The notes: generated by a model not told the origin, from the sequence alone. A stretch of DNA of 64,000 nt from SZAS-103 sp038234715 (GCA_038234715.1 JBBQTD010000001.1:124001-188000); one strand, 5' to 3'. Shown: positions 35,046 through 44,179, counted from the first letter of the stretch. Made by a program: numbers and translations.

Positions 35046-35437
35046 CACAGGGTCTCCAGCAGGGCCTTGACGCGGCCTGCAATCGCATCGCGCACCGCGC
35101 GGTAGCCATCGTCGTCCATGTCGCGCGGGTCGGGTAGCGCCCAGTCCTCGCGGCGGCTGGCGGGCACCCACGGACAGCTATCGCCGCAACCCATGCTGAC
35201 GACGGCATCGAACGCGCCATGGACGTCGCCGAGCGCTGTCGAACTGTGGCTCGTCAGGTCGTAACCCAGTTCGCGCATGAACCGGATCGCCTTCGGGTTG
35301 ATCTTCCCCGAGGGCTTCGAGCCGGCGCTCAGCGCTTCGATGCGGTCGCCGCCAAATCGCCGCGCGAAGGCCTCGGCCATCTGGCTGCGGTTGGAGTTTT
35401 CCACGCAGACAAACAGCACGCGCTTGCGAACGGTCAT
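35045..35437 (-). CDS. arsC: Arsenate reductase ArsC, low-molecular-weight phosphatase (thioredoxin) type
   Basis: 130 residues from ATG at 35437. The phosphate-loop C-x5-R is at the N-terminus: FVCVENSNRSQMAEAF (C11, R17). The redox pair of thioredoxin-coupled ArsC is in SMGCGDSCPW (C84, C88), and the general-acid aspartate in LPDPRDMD. It reduces arsenate to arsenite. The operon order is arsR, a 13-codon ORF, arsC, channel. The gap to the short ORF upstream is about 70 bp, and the arsC stop touches the channel start. Confidence 0.92.
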   Translation of the reverse strand: MTVRKRVLFVCVENSNRSQMAEAFARRFGGDRIEALSAGSKPSGKINPKAIRFMRELGYDLTSHSSTALGDVHGAFDAVVSMGCGDSCPWVPASRREDWALPDPRDMDDDGYRAVRDAIAGRVKALLETL

Positions 35438-35506
35438 GGTGTACGTCCCAACGCTGGCGGTGCCATCCAGGCACCTGTACCGCAATGCGACCTCACCTTC
35501 TGGCGC

Positions 35507-35548
35507 TCAGCAGCACGCTACGTTGAGATCCACATGGAAGCGGTTCAT
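35507..35548 (-). pseudogene. 13-codon ORF with strong ribosome-binding site (possible ArsI/VOC remnant)
   Basis: Reads MNRFHVDLNVACC then TGA. Its ATG overlaps the arsR stop (ATGA) and follows AAAGGAG with a 7-bp gap, the best Shine-Dalgarno of the operon. The first residues resemble the start of ArsI/CadI-type VOC proteins, which commonly follow arsR. It may be what is left after an internal deletion, or a short coupling peptide for arsC. Confidence 0.5.
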
Positions 35549-35886
35549 GGGCGGGCTCCTTTCTTCGTGGGTTTGCAGGCCATCGCGGGGCCGCACGAGG
35601 TTTCGCCGGCACAGCAGTTCTCGGTGAGGTACGCAATCAGCTTGTTCATCCTCGCGTAGTTCGCGCGCATCCGGATCACGCGCCCTTCGCGCTCGTCGCG
35701 TATCAGTGATGCCGCGCGCAGGATGTTGAGATGCGCAGTCAGCGTGGCGGCAGGCACATCGAGGCGTTCGCGCAGCTCGCCAACGGGCATGCCTTCTGGC
35801 CCTGCCTGTACCAGCTTGCGGAAGGCCGCGAGGCGGGTCTCGTGGCTCAGGGCATTCAGGGCAATCGTCGCATCGCCGGCTTTCAT
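35545..35886 (-). CDS. arsR: ArsR-family arsenite-responsive repressor
   Basis: 113 residues. Winged-helix repressor with IALNALSHETRLAAFRKLVQAGPEGMPVGELRERLDVPAATLTAHLNILRAASLIRDEREGRVIRMRANYARMNKLIAYLTE. There is no ELCVCDL motif in the recognition helix. Instead the C-terminal tail has C91, C92 and C98 (ENCCAGETSCGP), the same spacing as the C95/C96/C102 arsenite site of the Acidithiobacillus ferrooxidans ArsR; C104 is extra. It represses its own operon until As(III) binds. The upstream sequence contains a palindrome within 20 bp of the start. Confidence 0.92.
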   Translation of the reverse strand: MKAGDATIALNALSHETRLAAFRKLVQAGPEGMPVGELRERLDVPAATLTAHLNILRAASLIRDEREGRVIRMRANYARMNKLIAYLTENCCAGETSCGPAMACKPTKKGARP

Positions 35887-35887
35887 G

Positions 35888-35906
35888 ATTCTATATTTCC
35901 GGAATC
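35888..35906 (-). promoter_or_regulatory. Candidate ArsR operator
   Basis: GATTC-N9-GAATC with an inner TTCCGGAA palindrome (35897-35904), starting 2 bp upstream of the arsR ATG. A TTGCAA (-35-like) lies further upstream on the minus strand. The position fits an autorepressed ars promoter with a very short leader. No binding data; position and symmetry only. Confidence 0.45.
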
Positions 35907-36116
35907 TACGAACTATTGCAAGTGGCCTCTGGCGAACTTCGCAATCGACGCGGCCGAGACGGTCGTTGCGGCCGCCCCGTCATTCCGCACGACCCAGTTG
36001 TGCGCCTGACGCCCACTTTCTTGCCGAATCGCCATCGAGCCGCAGCCTGCCCCGTCTATCTGGCATGCTCCGCAACAGCTGGTCGCATCGATCGGGCGCG
36101 GCAAGGGGGTTGCTGC

Positions 36117-38000
36117 ATGTCGTTCATCGCCGAACTCAAGCGCCGCAACGTCATCCGCGCCGCCGGGCTGTATCTCGTTGGCGCGTGGCTGGTGGTGCAG
36201 GTGTCGAGCACGGTGTTGCCGGCATTCAATGTGGCGAACTGGGTGTTGCGCGGGCTGATCATTTTGCTCGCACTCGGCTTCGCGCCAGCCCTGATCTTCA
36301 GCTGGGTGTTCGAGCTGACGCCGGAAGGCATCAAGCGCGACGCGGAAGTGAAGCCCGAACAATCGATCGCACCGCAAACCGCACGGCGGATGGATCGTGC
36401 GATCATCGCGATCCTCGCGCTCGCCCTGCTCTACTTCGGCTTCGACAAGTTCGTGCTCGCGCCACGGCGCGATGCAGCTTTGGTCGCACAGACAACCGCG
36501 CATATCGCGCGTGCCGGGACGGCGCAGCCGAGGAACAATCCGCGGTCGATCGCGGTGCTTCCGTTCGAAAACCTGTCCGCCGACAGGGACAACGAATTCT
36601 TTTCCGACGGTCTGTCCGAGGAAATCCTCAATTCGCTGTCGCGCATCGACGGCATGCAGGTCGTCGCACGCACGTCGTCGTTCCAGTTCAAGGGCAAGGA
36701 TGTTGACGTGCGCACCATCGGCGCGCGGCTCGGCGTCGCCAACATCCTCGAAGGCAGCGTGCGTCGCGAGGGCGACCGTGCGCGCGTCACCGCCCAGCTG
36801 ATTCACGCGTCGGACGGGATCCAGCTGTGGTCGCAAAGTTACGACCGGACGCTGAAAGACTCGCTGGCCGTGCAACTGGACATTGCCGAACAGGTTGCCG
36901 GGGTCATGAACGTGGTGCTCGACGACAGGCAGCGCGAGCGAATGCGCAATGCGGGCGTCAAGAACGTCGATGCCTTCATCGCATACCAGAAGGGCTGGAA
37001 GTTCTATATCGATGGGCACCGCAATCCCGAACTCAATCTGATCGATACGCTGCGCCTTGCCAACGTCGAATTCGACAAGGCCATCGCGCTTGAACCCGAT
37101 TTCTCCTTCGCCTATTTCGCCGAAGCCGATCTGTTCGAACACATCCTGATCGCCGACGACCGCAGCCCGGCCGAACGCCTCGAGGCGCAGCGCTCGGCAT
37201 TGCGCAGCCTTGAACTGGCCGCCGCGCACAGCCCTGATGCCCAGCAACGCGACATCGCGCTTGCAGAGCGGCAAATGCTGAGCGACGACTGGCGCGGCTT
37301 GTCCGACCGCATCGATACGGCATTGCGCCAGCCCGGTTGCAGTGCACCAAACTGGATGCCGGTTCTTGCCAGCGCGTTCGGGTATGCCGACCTGATCGAG
37401 GACCTGGGCGCGCGGGTGAATGCGTGCGATCCGTTGAACACGATCAACTTCAGCACCCGATCATGGGCAGCGCGCACGACCGGGCATGCGCAGCGCGTGC
37501 TTGCCGTCCAGGCAGCGCTCACGCGCGCACGCGGGGGCATTGCCATCGTGAACGGCGACCAGGTCATCGCGATGACGATGCTCGGACGCATGCCAGAGGC
37601 GGGAAAGTTGCTCGCATCAATGGAAGCGAATGACGAGCCCTATTACATGGCGCGGCTGATTGTTGCGCGGGCCGCGGGCGATGATCTCGCTGCCGTTCAT
37701 GCCAGCTTGCGCGGCGTGGATCGCACCCACTCCAAATTGAAAATGTGGTCCATCGCCGATGCGGTCGAAGCCGCGCTATCAGGCGACCGCACCGAAGCAA
37801 ACAGGCAGGCCGCCGCACTGGATGCGCGTCCCGCTGGCGGCTTGCTGTTGGCGCTACTCGTCGCCGAATGCCAGTGCGGCGCGCCGTTCGATCTCGACGC
37901 AACGCCCGGCTTCAAGGCTAGGCTCGCAGAATCCGGATTGCATTGGCCGCCGCCACAAACCATCCACTATCCGCCGCTCGCCCGGAGCCCGAGACCATGA
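36117..38000 (+). CDS. Membrane protein with TolB/FlgO-like domain
   Basis: 627 residues from ATG at 36117. The N-terminus MSFIAELKRRNVIRAAGLYLVGAWLVVQ is a hallmark of a family frequent in Lysobacterales. Two or three TM helices follow (about 12-34, 42-62, 92-112). A TolB N-terminal/FlgO-like domain covers about 140-260: RSIAVLPFENLSADRDNEFFSDGLSEEILNSLSRIDGMQVVARTSSFQFKGKDVDVRTIGARLGVANILEGSVRR. The remainder is helical, possibly degenerate TPRs. Relatives often carry an N-terminal adenylate-cyclase or DNA-binding domain, which is absent here. Its stop overlaps the start of the next gene by 4 bp. Confidence 0.82.
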   Translation: MSFIAELKRRNVIRAAGLYLVGAWLVVQVSSTVLPAFNVANWVLRGLIILLALGFAPALIFSWVFELTPEGIKRDAEVKPEQSIAPQTARRMDRAIIAILALALLYFGFDKFVLAPRRDAALVAQTTAHIARAGTAQPRNNPRSIAVLPFENLSADRDNEFFSDGLSEEILNSLSRIDGMQVVARTSSFQFKGKDVDVRTIGARLGVANILEGSVRREGDRARVTAQLIHASDGIQLWSQSYDRTLKDSLAVQLDIAEQVAGVMNVVLDDRQRERMRNAGVKNVDAFIAYQKGWKFYIDGHRNPELNLIDTLRLANVEFDKAIALEPDFSFAYFAEADLFEHILIADDRSPAERLEAQRSALRSLELAAAHSPDAQQRDIALAERQMLSDDWRGLSDRIDTALRQPGCSAPNWMPVLASAFGYADLIEDLGARVNACDPLNTINFSTRSWAARTTGHAQRVLAVQAALTRARGGIAIVNGDQVIAMTMLGRMPEAGKLLASMEANDEPYYMARLIVARAAGDDLAAVHASLRGVDRTHSKLKMWSIADAVEAALSGDRTEANRQAAALDARPAGGLLLALLVAECQCGAPFDLDATPGFKARLAESGLHWPPPQTIHYPPLARSPRP

Positions 38001-38851
38001 GTGGTGAGGACGAGCGCGGCGAGCCATCGCAAGAACATCCGCAATCCACTGCCGCCGCAGGGCAGGGCGTGGATGCACAGCGTGTCGCAGCGCCGGCCAG
38101 GCACCTGCACTGGACGACCATCGCCATCGACCTCATCATCGTCGTGGTCGGCGTGTTCATCGGCATGCAGGCATCGAACTGGAATCAGGAGCGCGCCACC
38201 CACCAGCAGTCAGCAGAGTTCACCACGCGGTTGAAGGCCGACCTTCGCGAAGAGGATTGGGGCTATCAGTTGATGATCGCCTACAACCGCGAAGTGCTGG
38301 ACAACGCGAATCGCGCCGTGGGTGCGCTCGACGGCACCGCCGCGTTGTCGGACGAAGCCCTTCTTGTCAGCAGCTACCGCGCCACCCAGTACAAGCAGCG
38401 ACTGCGTCGACGATCCACGTACGACGAGTTGATCTCGACCGGCACCATCGGCCTGATCCACGACCAGGCCCTGCGCGATACGGCCATGCGGCTCTACAAC
38501 ATCCCCACTCTCGAAAACATGGCGCGCGAAGGCATGCAGTCGCGCTATCGCGAAGCGTTCCGCATGAGCCTGCCGAACGACGTGCAGCGCGCGCTCGGCA
38601 AGCACTGCGGCGACCTCATCATCCATCCCGGCGACTACGCCGCAATTCACGGTGTGCTCGACTATCCCTGTCGTACCGGGCTGTCCGAACAGTCCATCGC
38701 CGCATCGGCCAGGGCGCTGCGCTCCAATCCGAACATGATCCCGTACCTGCGGCTGCGCATCTCCGACATCGAGACCCGGCTGGCCGACCTGACCGGCAAC
38801 AATCGCGACATCATGGAAAACCTGCGCTCCATAGCACAGGAAAAGCCCTGA
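37997..38851 (+). CDS. Single-pass membrane protein of unknown function
   Basis: 284 residues from ATG at 37997, overlapping the previous stop (ATGA). About 35 hydrophilic residues lead to one TM helix, WTTIAIDLIIVVVGVFIGMQASNWNQER. A mostly helical domain follows (TTRLKADLREEDWGYQLMIAYNREVLDNANRAVGALDG, then RRRSTYDELISTGTIGLIHDQALRDTAMRLYN). The plan (short tail, TM ending in VGVFIGMQASNWNQ, helical domain with a YDELISTG motif) is that of a widespread family of unknown function near DUF6090. It is coupled to the TolB-like gene, so the products may work together at the inner membrane. Confidence 0.78.
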   Translation: MSGEDERGEPSQEHPQSTAAAGQGVDAQRVAAPARHLHWTTIAIDLIIVVVGVFIGMQASNWNQERATHQQSAEFTTRLKADLREEDWGYQLMIAYNREVLDNANRAVGALDGTAALSDEALLVSSYRATQYKQRLRRRSTYDELISTGTIGLIHDQALRDTAMRLYNIPTLENMAREGMQSRYREAFRMSLPNDVQRALGKHCGDLIIHPGDYAAIHGVLDYPCRTGLSEQSIAASARALRSNPNMIPYLRLRISDIETRLADLTGNNRDIMENLRSIAQEKP

Positions 38852-38899
38852 GCGTCCGCCGCGCCATCCAATTGAAGCGGCGTGGTCCGTCGCCTGCTG

Positions 38900-39005
38900 G
38901 CAACAGGTGAGCTCGATCCCGGCTGGGCCTTCCATGTCGGCGGCATTGCTCGCGCTTGATCCGGCGTGGGATCCGTTGCGCAAGGATCCGCGCTACCCCC
39001 TCTGA
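38900..39005 (+). pseudogene. Fragment of a TolB/TPR-type protein C-terminus
   Basis: A frame ending LLALDPAWDPLRKDPRYP-L-stop is visible. LDPAWDPLRKDPRF is the common C-terminal motif of Lysobacterales TPR proteins related to the gene at 36117. There is no start or upstream domain, and the frame ends within a 24-bp repeat at 39000-39023, so this looks like a truncated remnant. Confidence 0.5.
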
Positions 39006-39023
39006 ACTTGTTCAGAGGTTCCC
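39000..39023. repeat. Copy of a 24-bp repeat containing an 18-bp palindrome
   Basis: CTCTGAAC-TT-GTTCAGAG followed by GTTCCC. The same 24 bases occur in reverse complement at 49895-49918, as the left end of the MITE-like element. Here only this end is present, abutting the gene fragment at 38900-39005. It could also act as a hairpin between the gene at 37997 and the convergent kelch-type gene. Confidence 0.75.
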
Positions 39024-39051
39024 TTGCGGACGCTGGCCCGATCGCCGCCGG

Positions 39052-40479
39052 CTAATTCACCGTAATTGGCACGCGTGCCGACGGAACTCCATTCGCCACC
39101 ACCTGCAGCGTCGAGGCTCCGGTCTCCGTTCCAACCGGCACGTCGAACGTCGTGGTGACGACCGCGTTGCCGGTGGCCACACCCATCGTCGAGTGATCGT
39201 GGGTGCGGGCGTAGAAGATGTGCTTGGTGGCAGTGTTGGTGATGCGCACCATCGGGTAGTTCGTGGCGGTCTCCAACTCGTCGCCGAACGCGGCGGCCTG
39301 CGACATGCCGTTGAAGCGGTTGCCGGTGATCGTGTACGTACCGCCGCGCGCGAGGCTTGTCGGAACCGTGCCGATCCTCGGCGCCCAAGCGGTCTGCGCC
39401 GTGCCGATGGAGTTGTAGACGCTGAGCACGCTGCCTTCGAGCAGGGCCTGGCCCGACGGCAGCATCAGCACCGGATAACCGGCACCGATGACTGTCCTGG
39501 TGAGCGCGGTGCCGTTGAATTCGTACAGGTTGCCGGAGGTGCCGCCGACCAGGACATTTCCATTCGGCAACAGCACCGCGCCCGAGTCGCCGGCGTCATC
39601 GCCCGCCGGGAAATCTGGTCCCACGGTCCACGAATTGGTGGTCGGGTGGTAGACGGCAGTGTGTCCCGCGTTTCCGCCGGACGGCGTTCCGCCGGTGACG
39701 AAGACGGTTCCATCCGGCCTGAGGATTTGCGGACCGATTTCACCCGGCGGGAAATAGCAACCCCCGGGATAGGAGATGCAGCCGACCTGGGTCGTGGGCG
39801 AGTGCAGGTCGACGATCGTGCTGCCCGCAGAGGTCCATGCCTGGCTCGCTGGATTGTAGATCTCCGACTTCGGGGCGGTCTTCACGTCTGCAGTCAGGAT
39901 CGTGCCGTTCGGCATCAGCGTCCATCCCTCCTCCGAGTTGAAGTGGTCCTTGCCGGTCGACTTCAGGACGGTCCAGGTCATCGTCTTCGGATCGAGCCGC
40001 GCGATCGCCTCGGTCAGCTTCTGCCCGAGCAGAAAGGAACCGTCCGGCAGCACCACCGACGGCGAATCGCCGATCGTGGACCATCCGGTGGGGGGTCTGA
40101 GCAAGGTCCACGTGTTCTGTTTCGGATCGTAGACCTCGCTGCGGTTGGTCAGGGTAAAAGTCCCGTGGTTGTACTCGCCGCCCGCGACGATCACGCGGCC
40201 GTCCGCCAGCACCGCTGACGCGAACGCATCAGGTGCATAGGCGACCGGCAGGTTCGCCATCTGCGACCAGGTTCCACGCAAGTAGCTGCCGTTGATGTCT
40301 GGCGTGAGCTTCCACCAGTCCAGACCGTTGCCGCCCTGGGCGAGGACCGTACCGTCGGTGAGCAGGAAGGCGATCCCCGCGCCGTCCGGCGGCTGGTTGA
40401 GCAGCGGATGGGTGACCTGCGCGGATGCAGTTGCGCTCAGGGACATCAGGACCAAGGCTGTGCAGATCAACTTTTTCAA
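39052..40479 (-). CDS. Exported kelch-type beta-propeller protein
   Basis: 475 residues from a TTG at 40479 (GGGAG 6 bp upstream; an ATG is absent before the signal peptide). The signal is MKKLICTALVLMSLSATASAQ. Kelch-like blades recur: DGTVLAQGGNG, DGRVIVAGGEYNHGTFTLTNRSEVYDPKQNTWTLL, DGSFLLGQ, NGTILTADVKTAPKSEIYNPASQAW, DGTVFVTGGTPSGGNAGHTAVYHPTTNSW and NGNVLVGGTSGNLYEFN. The C-terminal 90 residues are an immunoglobulin-like/galactose-oxidase-type domain (GGTYTITGNRFNGMSQAAAFGDELETATNYPMVRITN). No obvious galactose-oxidase Cys-Tyr pair is seen, so binding rather than oxidation is more likely. Confidence 0.82.
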   Translation of the reverse strand: MKKLICTALVLMSLSATASAQVTHPLLNQPPDGAGIAFLLTDGTVLAQGGNGLDWWKLTPDINGSYLRGTWSQMANLPVAYAPDAFASAVLADGRVIVAGGEYNHGTFTLTNRSEVYDPKQNTWTLLRPPTGWSTIGDSPSVVLPDGSFLLGQKLTEAIARLDPKTMTWTVLKSTGKDHFNSEEGWTLMPNGTILTADVKTAPKSEIYNPASQAWTSAGSTIVDLHSPTTQVGCISYPGGCYFPPGEIGPQILRPDGTVFVTGGTPSGGNAGHTAVYHPTTNSWTVGPDFPAGDDAGDSGAVLLPNGNVLVGGTSGNLYEFNGTALTRTVIGAGYPVLMLPSGQALLEGSVLSVYNSIGTAQTAWAPRIGTVPTSLARGGTYTITGNRFNGMSQAAAFGDELETATNYPMVRITNTATKHIFYARTHDHSTMGVATGNAVVTTTFDVPVGTETGASTLQVVANGVPSARVPITVN

Positions 40480-41122
40480 GGCGTGCTCCCATTATTTGAT
40501 TTGTCGGGGTTGCGTCATGCCGCCGGCAGCCGCTCATGATGTCGCTTCTGTTGCACCACGGGCACGGACTACGAAATCGCCGCATGGTTCCTGACTTTGG
40601 CGGGCTCTCCAGCATCGCCCGACCGTTCAGCGCGGCTCAAATGTTTTGAGCTCCAACCGGCGACCCCCGCGGCCAGCATACGCCGGTCCCGCAGCTGTCG
40701 CGACGGCGCGACTACCAGCCCCGATCAAATCGGCAATGCCATCGCTGCCCACCACGGCGCGCGAGTGATCCATCTGGACATCAATGCTCTGCGTGAGGGT
40801 GCCGGCCTCGCGCGTTCCATGTCATCACGCCGGGTGCTTGTCCTACAACGGGTTCCGACCCTGGCCGATGGTGCGTGCGTCGTCACAGGCGAAAACTGCG
40901 CTGGCCGATCCCACGCAGGCTGCCATGACCACTTCCATATCTCTCCAGCAATTCCCCGATCATGGGATCGCGATGTCCACGCAATTGCCGCTGGAGCAAT
41001 CGCAACCAGCGCAGGATCCCGCTGGCAGCAGTCCTGGCGGCGCTTCGAGCCGCGCCGACGCGGCGACGCCGAGATTGCCGCGAGCGGATGATTCGCGGCT
41101 GCGTTTGCTAACCTTGTCGCAC
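40480..41122. other. Intergenic region, 643 bp
   Basis: Lies between the divergent kelch-type gene and recQ. Plus-strand frames are open upstream of recQ (for example from 40784), but the added sequence does not resemble RecQ or any protein I recognise. I see no clear promoter, RNA or repeat. Confidence 0.5.
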
Positions 41123-42925
41123 ATGTCTGCCGCCCGCGAACTGCTCCAGCAAGTCTTCGGCTATCCCGAGTTCCGCGGTCCGCAGGAAGCGATCGTCGAC
41201 CACGTGGTCGCCGGCGGCGATGCGCTGGTGCTGATGCCTACCGGTGGCGGCAAGTCGCTGTGCTATCAGATTCCCGCGCTGTTGCGCGACGGGATCGGCA
41301 TCATCGTCTCACCATTGATTGCGTTGATGCAGGACCAGGTGGAGGCGCTGCAGCAGCTTGGTGTGCGTGCGGCGTTCCTGAACTCGTCCCTGAGCGCGGA
41401 CGCTGCCGCGACGGTCGAGCGGCGCATGCTCGCCGGTGAGATCGAGTTGCTTTACGTGGCGCCCGAGAGGTTGCTGATGCCGCGCTTCCTGGCGTTGCTC
41501 GATCGCAGCCGGATTGCGTTGTTCGCCATCGACGAGGCGCATTGCGTGTCGCAATGGGGCCACGATTTCCGGCCCGAGTATCGCGAACTGAATTTGCTGC
41601 ACGAGCGCTGGCCTCACGTCCCGCGTATCGCATTGACCGCAACAGCAGACGCACCAACGCGCAACGAGATCGTCGAACGCCTGCAGCTCGAAGGCGCGCG
41701 GCAGTTCATCAGCTCGTTCGACCGTCCGAATATTCGTTATCGGGTCGCGCAGAAGGACAACGCGCGCAAGCAGTTGCTCGACTTCCTCGCCGCGCATCGC
41801 GATGCGGCCGGGATCGTGTATTGCCTGTCGCGCAAGAAGGTCGAGGAGACCGCGGCTTTCCTCGCGGGCCACGGCATCATCGCGCTGCCTTACCACGCGG
41901 GCCTGGGCGCGGAAACGCGCAGCACGCATCAGCGCCGTTTCCTGCGCGAGGACGGCGTGGTGATCGTCGCAACCATCGCGTTCGGAATGGGCATCGACAA
42001 ACCCGATGTGCGCTTCGTCGCGCACATGGACCTGCCGAAATCCCTCGAAGGCTATTACCAGGAAACCGGCCGCGCGGGTCGCGATGGCGAGGCTGCCGAT
42101 GCATGGCTGTGCTACGGACTCGGCGACCTGGTGACGCTCAAGCAAATGATCGAACAGTCCGAGTCCGGCGAGGAACGCAAACGCCTCGAGCGGCGCAAGC
42201 TCGACGCACTGCTTGGCTATTGCGAATCGACCGTGTGCCGTCGGCACCTTCTGCTCGCGGGCTTCGGGGAAAATTACGCGCGCCAGTGCAACAACTGCGA
42301 CAACTGCCTCGACCCGCCGCAATGCTGGGACGCGACCGTCGAGGCGCAAAAGGCATTGTCGTGCGTGGCGCGCACCGGCCAACGTTTCGGTGCGGCGCAT
42401 GTGATCGACGTGCTGCGTGGCGCGGACACCGAAAAGGTCACCCAGTACGGGCATGCGCGACTGAGCACGTTCGGGATTGGCGCGGACCTGGATGCGAAAC
42501 AGTGGCGCGGCGTATTCCGGCAGCTGGTCGCGGCAGGCGTGCTGGATATCGACACCGTGGGCTTCGGGGCGCTGCGACTGACAGAAGCGAGCCGCCCGGT
42601 GCTGCGCGGGGAGCAGAAGATCGAACTGCGTCGCGAGATCGAACGCAAGCGCGAGAAGTCTGCGCGTGCCGCGCGCACGGCGACCGTCACCGCCGATTTT
42701 CCGCCGCATGCAATGCCGCGCTTCGATGCGTTGCGTTCGTTGCGGGCACGCCTGGCGCGCGAACAGAACGTGCCCGCGTACGTGATCTTCCACGATGCGA
42801 CCTTGCGCGCAATCGCGGCCGATGCGCCGCGGGATTTGCCGGCGCTGGGCCGCATCAGCGGGGTTGGGCTTAGCAAGCTGGAGAGGTATGGGGCGCAGGT
42901 GTTGGAGACGTTGCAGTCGAACTAG
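41123..42925 (+). CDS. recQ: ATP-dependent DNA helicase RecQ
   Basis: 600 residues from ATG at 41123, the usual RecQ length and N-terminus (MSAARELLQQVFGYPEFRGPQEAIVDHVVAGGDALVLMPTGGGKSLCYQIP, Walker A at 39-45). DEAH is in FAIDEAHCVSQWGHDFRPEY, which also includes the aromatic-rich loop. Motif V/VI reads IAFGMGIDKPDVRFVAHMDLPKSLEGYYQETGRAGRDG. The RQC zinc site has four cysteines (CESTVCRRHLL and CNNCDNCLDPP), then a winged helix and a C-terminal HRDC domain (RFDALRSLRARLAREQNVPAYVIFHDATLRAIAADAPRDLPALGRISGVGLSKLERYG). 3'-5' helicase in recombination and fork repair. Confidence 0.97.
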   Translation: MSAARELLQQVFGYPEFRGPQEAIVDHVVAGGDALVLMPTGGGKSLCYQIPALLRDGIGIIVSPLIALMQDQVEALQQLGVRAAFLNSSLSADAAATVERRMLAGEIELLYVAPERLLMPRFLALLDRSRIALFAIDEAHCVSQWGHDFRPEYRELNLLHERWPHVPRIALTATADAPTRNEIVERLQLEGARQFISSFDRPNIRYRVAQKDNARKQLLDFLAAHRDAAGIVYCLSRKKVEETAAFLAGHGIIALPYHAGLGAETRSTHQRRFLREDGVVIVATIAFGMGIDKPDVRFVAHMDLPKSLEGYYQETGRAGRDGEAADAWLCYGLGDLVTLKQMIEQSESGEERKRLERRKLDALLGYCESTVCRRHLLLAGFGENYARQCNNCDNCLDPPQCWDATVEAQKALSCVARTGQRFGAAHVIDVLRGADTEKVTQYGHARLSTFGIGADLDAKQWRGVFRQLVAAGVLDIDTVGFGALRLTEASRPVLRGEQKIELRREIERKREKSARAARTATVTADFPPHAMPRFDALRSLRARLAREQNVPAYVIFHDATLRAIAADAPRDLPALGRISGVGLSKLERYGAQVLETLQSN

Positions 42926-42982
42926 CAACACCATCCCCACCCCGGCCCTCCCCTTGAAAGGGAGGGAACGAACAAGTCCCAG

Positions 42983-44179
42983 TCATGCGCAGTCGTCGTG
43001 CAGGGATGCCGTGGCAGCGACGACTTGCAGCGCGTTTGATCGCGGCCGCGACTTCAGTCCGAAGAAAGGCCGCAGCAGTGGAACGCGCTTGGCGAATTCG
43101 CCGATCACGAAGCAACCGGCGAGCGTTCCGGCAAGGATCGCCAGTGGTTCGGTCACCGGGCCCAGGTGGTAGGGGATCAGCGCGAAGGCAATCCCCACGA
43201 TCAGGCTCTGGTGGAGCATGTACCACGGGTACACCGACTCGGTTGCCCACGGCAGCCAGCGGAACGGGCGGTTCAGCAGTGCGTGGCCCCAGCCGAGGAT
43301 CGCGAGCAGCATCGTCCAGATGTAGCCCACACGCAGCGTCCAGATCACGACAACCTGCCAGTGCGGCGCGTCGTCGGGCAGCAACCGTCCAAGCAGGATA
43401 TAGGGCACGAAGATCACGAGTGCTGCCCCCAGGGTGGTCTTGCGCAGGCGCGTCGCCTCTGCCCAGAACCCGGCGTCGCGCGCAACCAGGTAGCCGTACA
43501 GGAAGATCGTGAAATACACCGGGTTGCGGTACCAGTCGTGGATGAAATCGCCGTTGTCAGGGAAACGGTCCTGCAATGTGACGGTGTAAAGCAGGAACGG
43601 CAGCGCCGGCAGCACCATCAGCTGCCAGCCACGCAGTCCGGTGAACATCGCGGTCAGCCTGCGTCCAGTTTCCGAGGCGAGCGGCTTGGCCAGCAGCGCC
43701 AGCATCAGCGTATAGATCCACAGGTAGAACAGGTACCACAGATGGTTCCAGGTGAAGCCGAATTGCCAGCCATCGAACGCATTCTTCGGCCACGGCTTGC
43801 CCCCGAAGTAGTCGATCAGGAACTGCGCGAAGCCGGGTTTCACCAGCCCGTTCGTCACCCCCTGCGCGTAAGGCTGGATCGGCATGACCACGGCCATGCC
43901 GAATGCCAGCGGCAATAGCAGCCGCCAGTTACGCTGGCGCACGAAGCGCCAGACCTGGTTGGTCTTCAACAGGAAGGCGGCGGCCATGCCCGAGATCATG
44001 AAGATCAGGTCCATGCGCCAGCGATTCACGAACAGCATCGGAAACTGCAGCCACGTGGCCAGATGCTCGCTCTTGACGTGCCAACCCCAGTCAGCGACGT
44101 AAAACATGCACAGGTGGTAGAGGATCAGCAGGGCGAAGGCGATGGCGCGCATGGCGTCGATGTCGTGGCGGCGGTTCAT
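42983..44179 (-). CDS. Acyltransferase-3 family membrane protein (OpgC-like)
   Basis: 398 residues from ATG at 44179. It opens with the family motif MNRRHDIDAMRAIAFALLILYHLCMFY (R, D and H conserved) and has about ten membrane helices (RMDLIFMISGMAAAFLL, LLLPLAFGMAVVMPIQ, WNHLWYLFYLWIYTLMLALL, YPWYMLHQSLIVGIAFALIPY). Acyltransferase-3 proteins O-acylate glycans; OpgC succinylates periplasmic glucans. Substrate here is unknown. The gene is divergent from a membrane LytTR regulator at 44328; the pairing is common in this bacterial order and suggests regulation by that protein. Confidence 0.88.
   Translation of the reverse strand: MNRRHDIDAMRAIAFALLILYHLCMFYVADWGWHVKSEHLATWLQFPMLFVNRWRMDLIFMISGMAAAFLLKTNQVWRFVRQRNWRLLLPLAFGMAVVMPIQPYAQGVTNGLVKPGFAQFLIDYFGGKPWPKNAFDGWQFGFTWNHLWYLFYLWIYTLMLALLAKPLASETGRRLTAMFTGLRGWQLMVLPALPFLLYTVTLQDRFPDNGDFIHDWYRNPVYFTIFLYGYLVARDAGFWAEATRLRKTTLGAALVIFVPYILLGRLLPDDAPHWQVVVIWTLRVGYIWTMLLAILGWGHALLNRPFRWLPWATESVYPWYMLHQSLIVGIAFALIPYHLGPVTEPLAILAGTLAGCFVIGEFAKRVPLLRPFFGLKSRPRSNALQVVAATASLHDDCA

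Noticed and set aside
40784..41122. N-terminal extension of RecQ
   Set aside because: The in-frame extension has no similarity to RecQ, and the normal N-terminus begins at the ATG at 41123.
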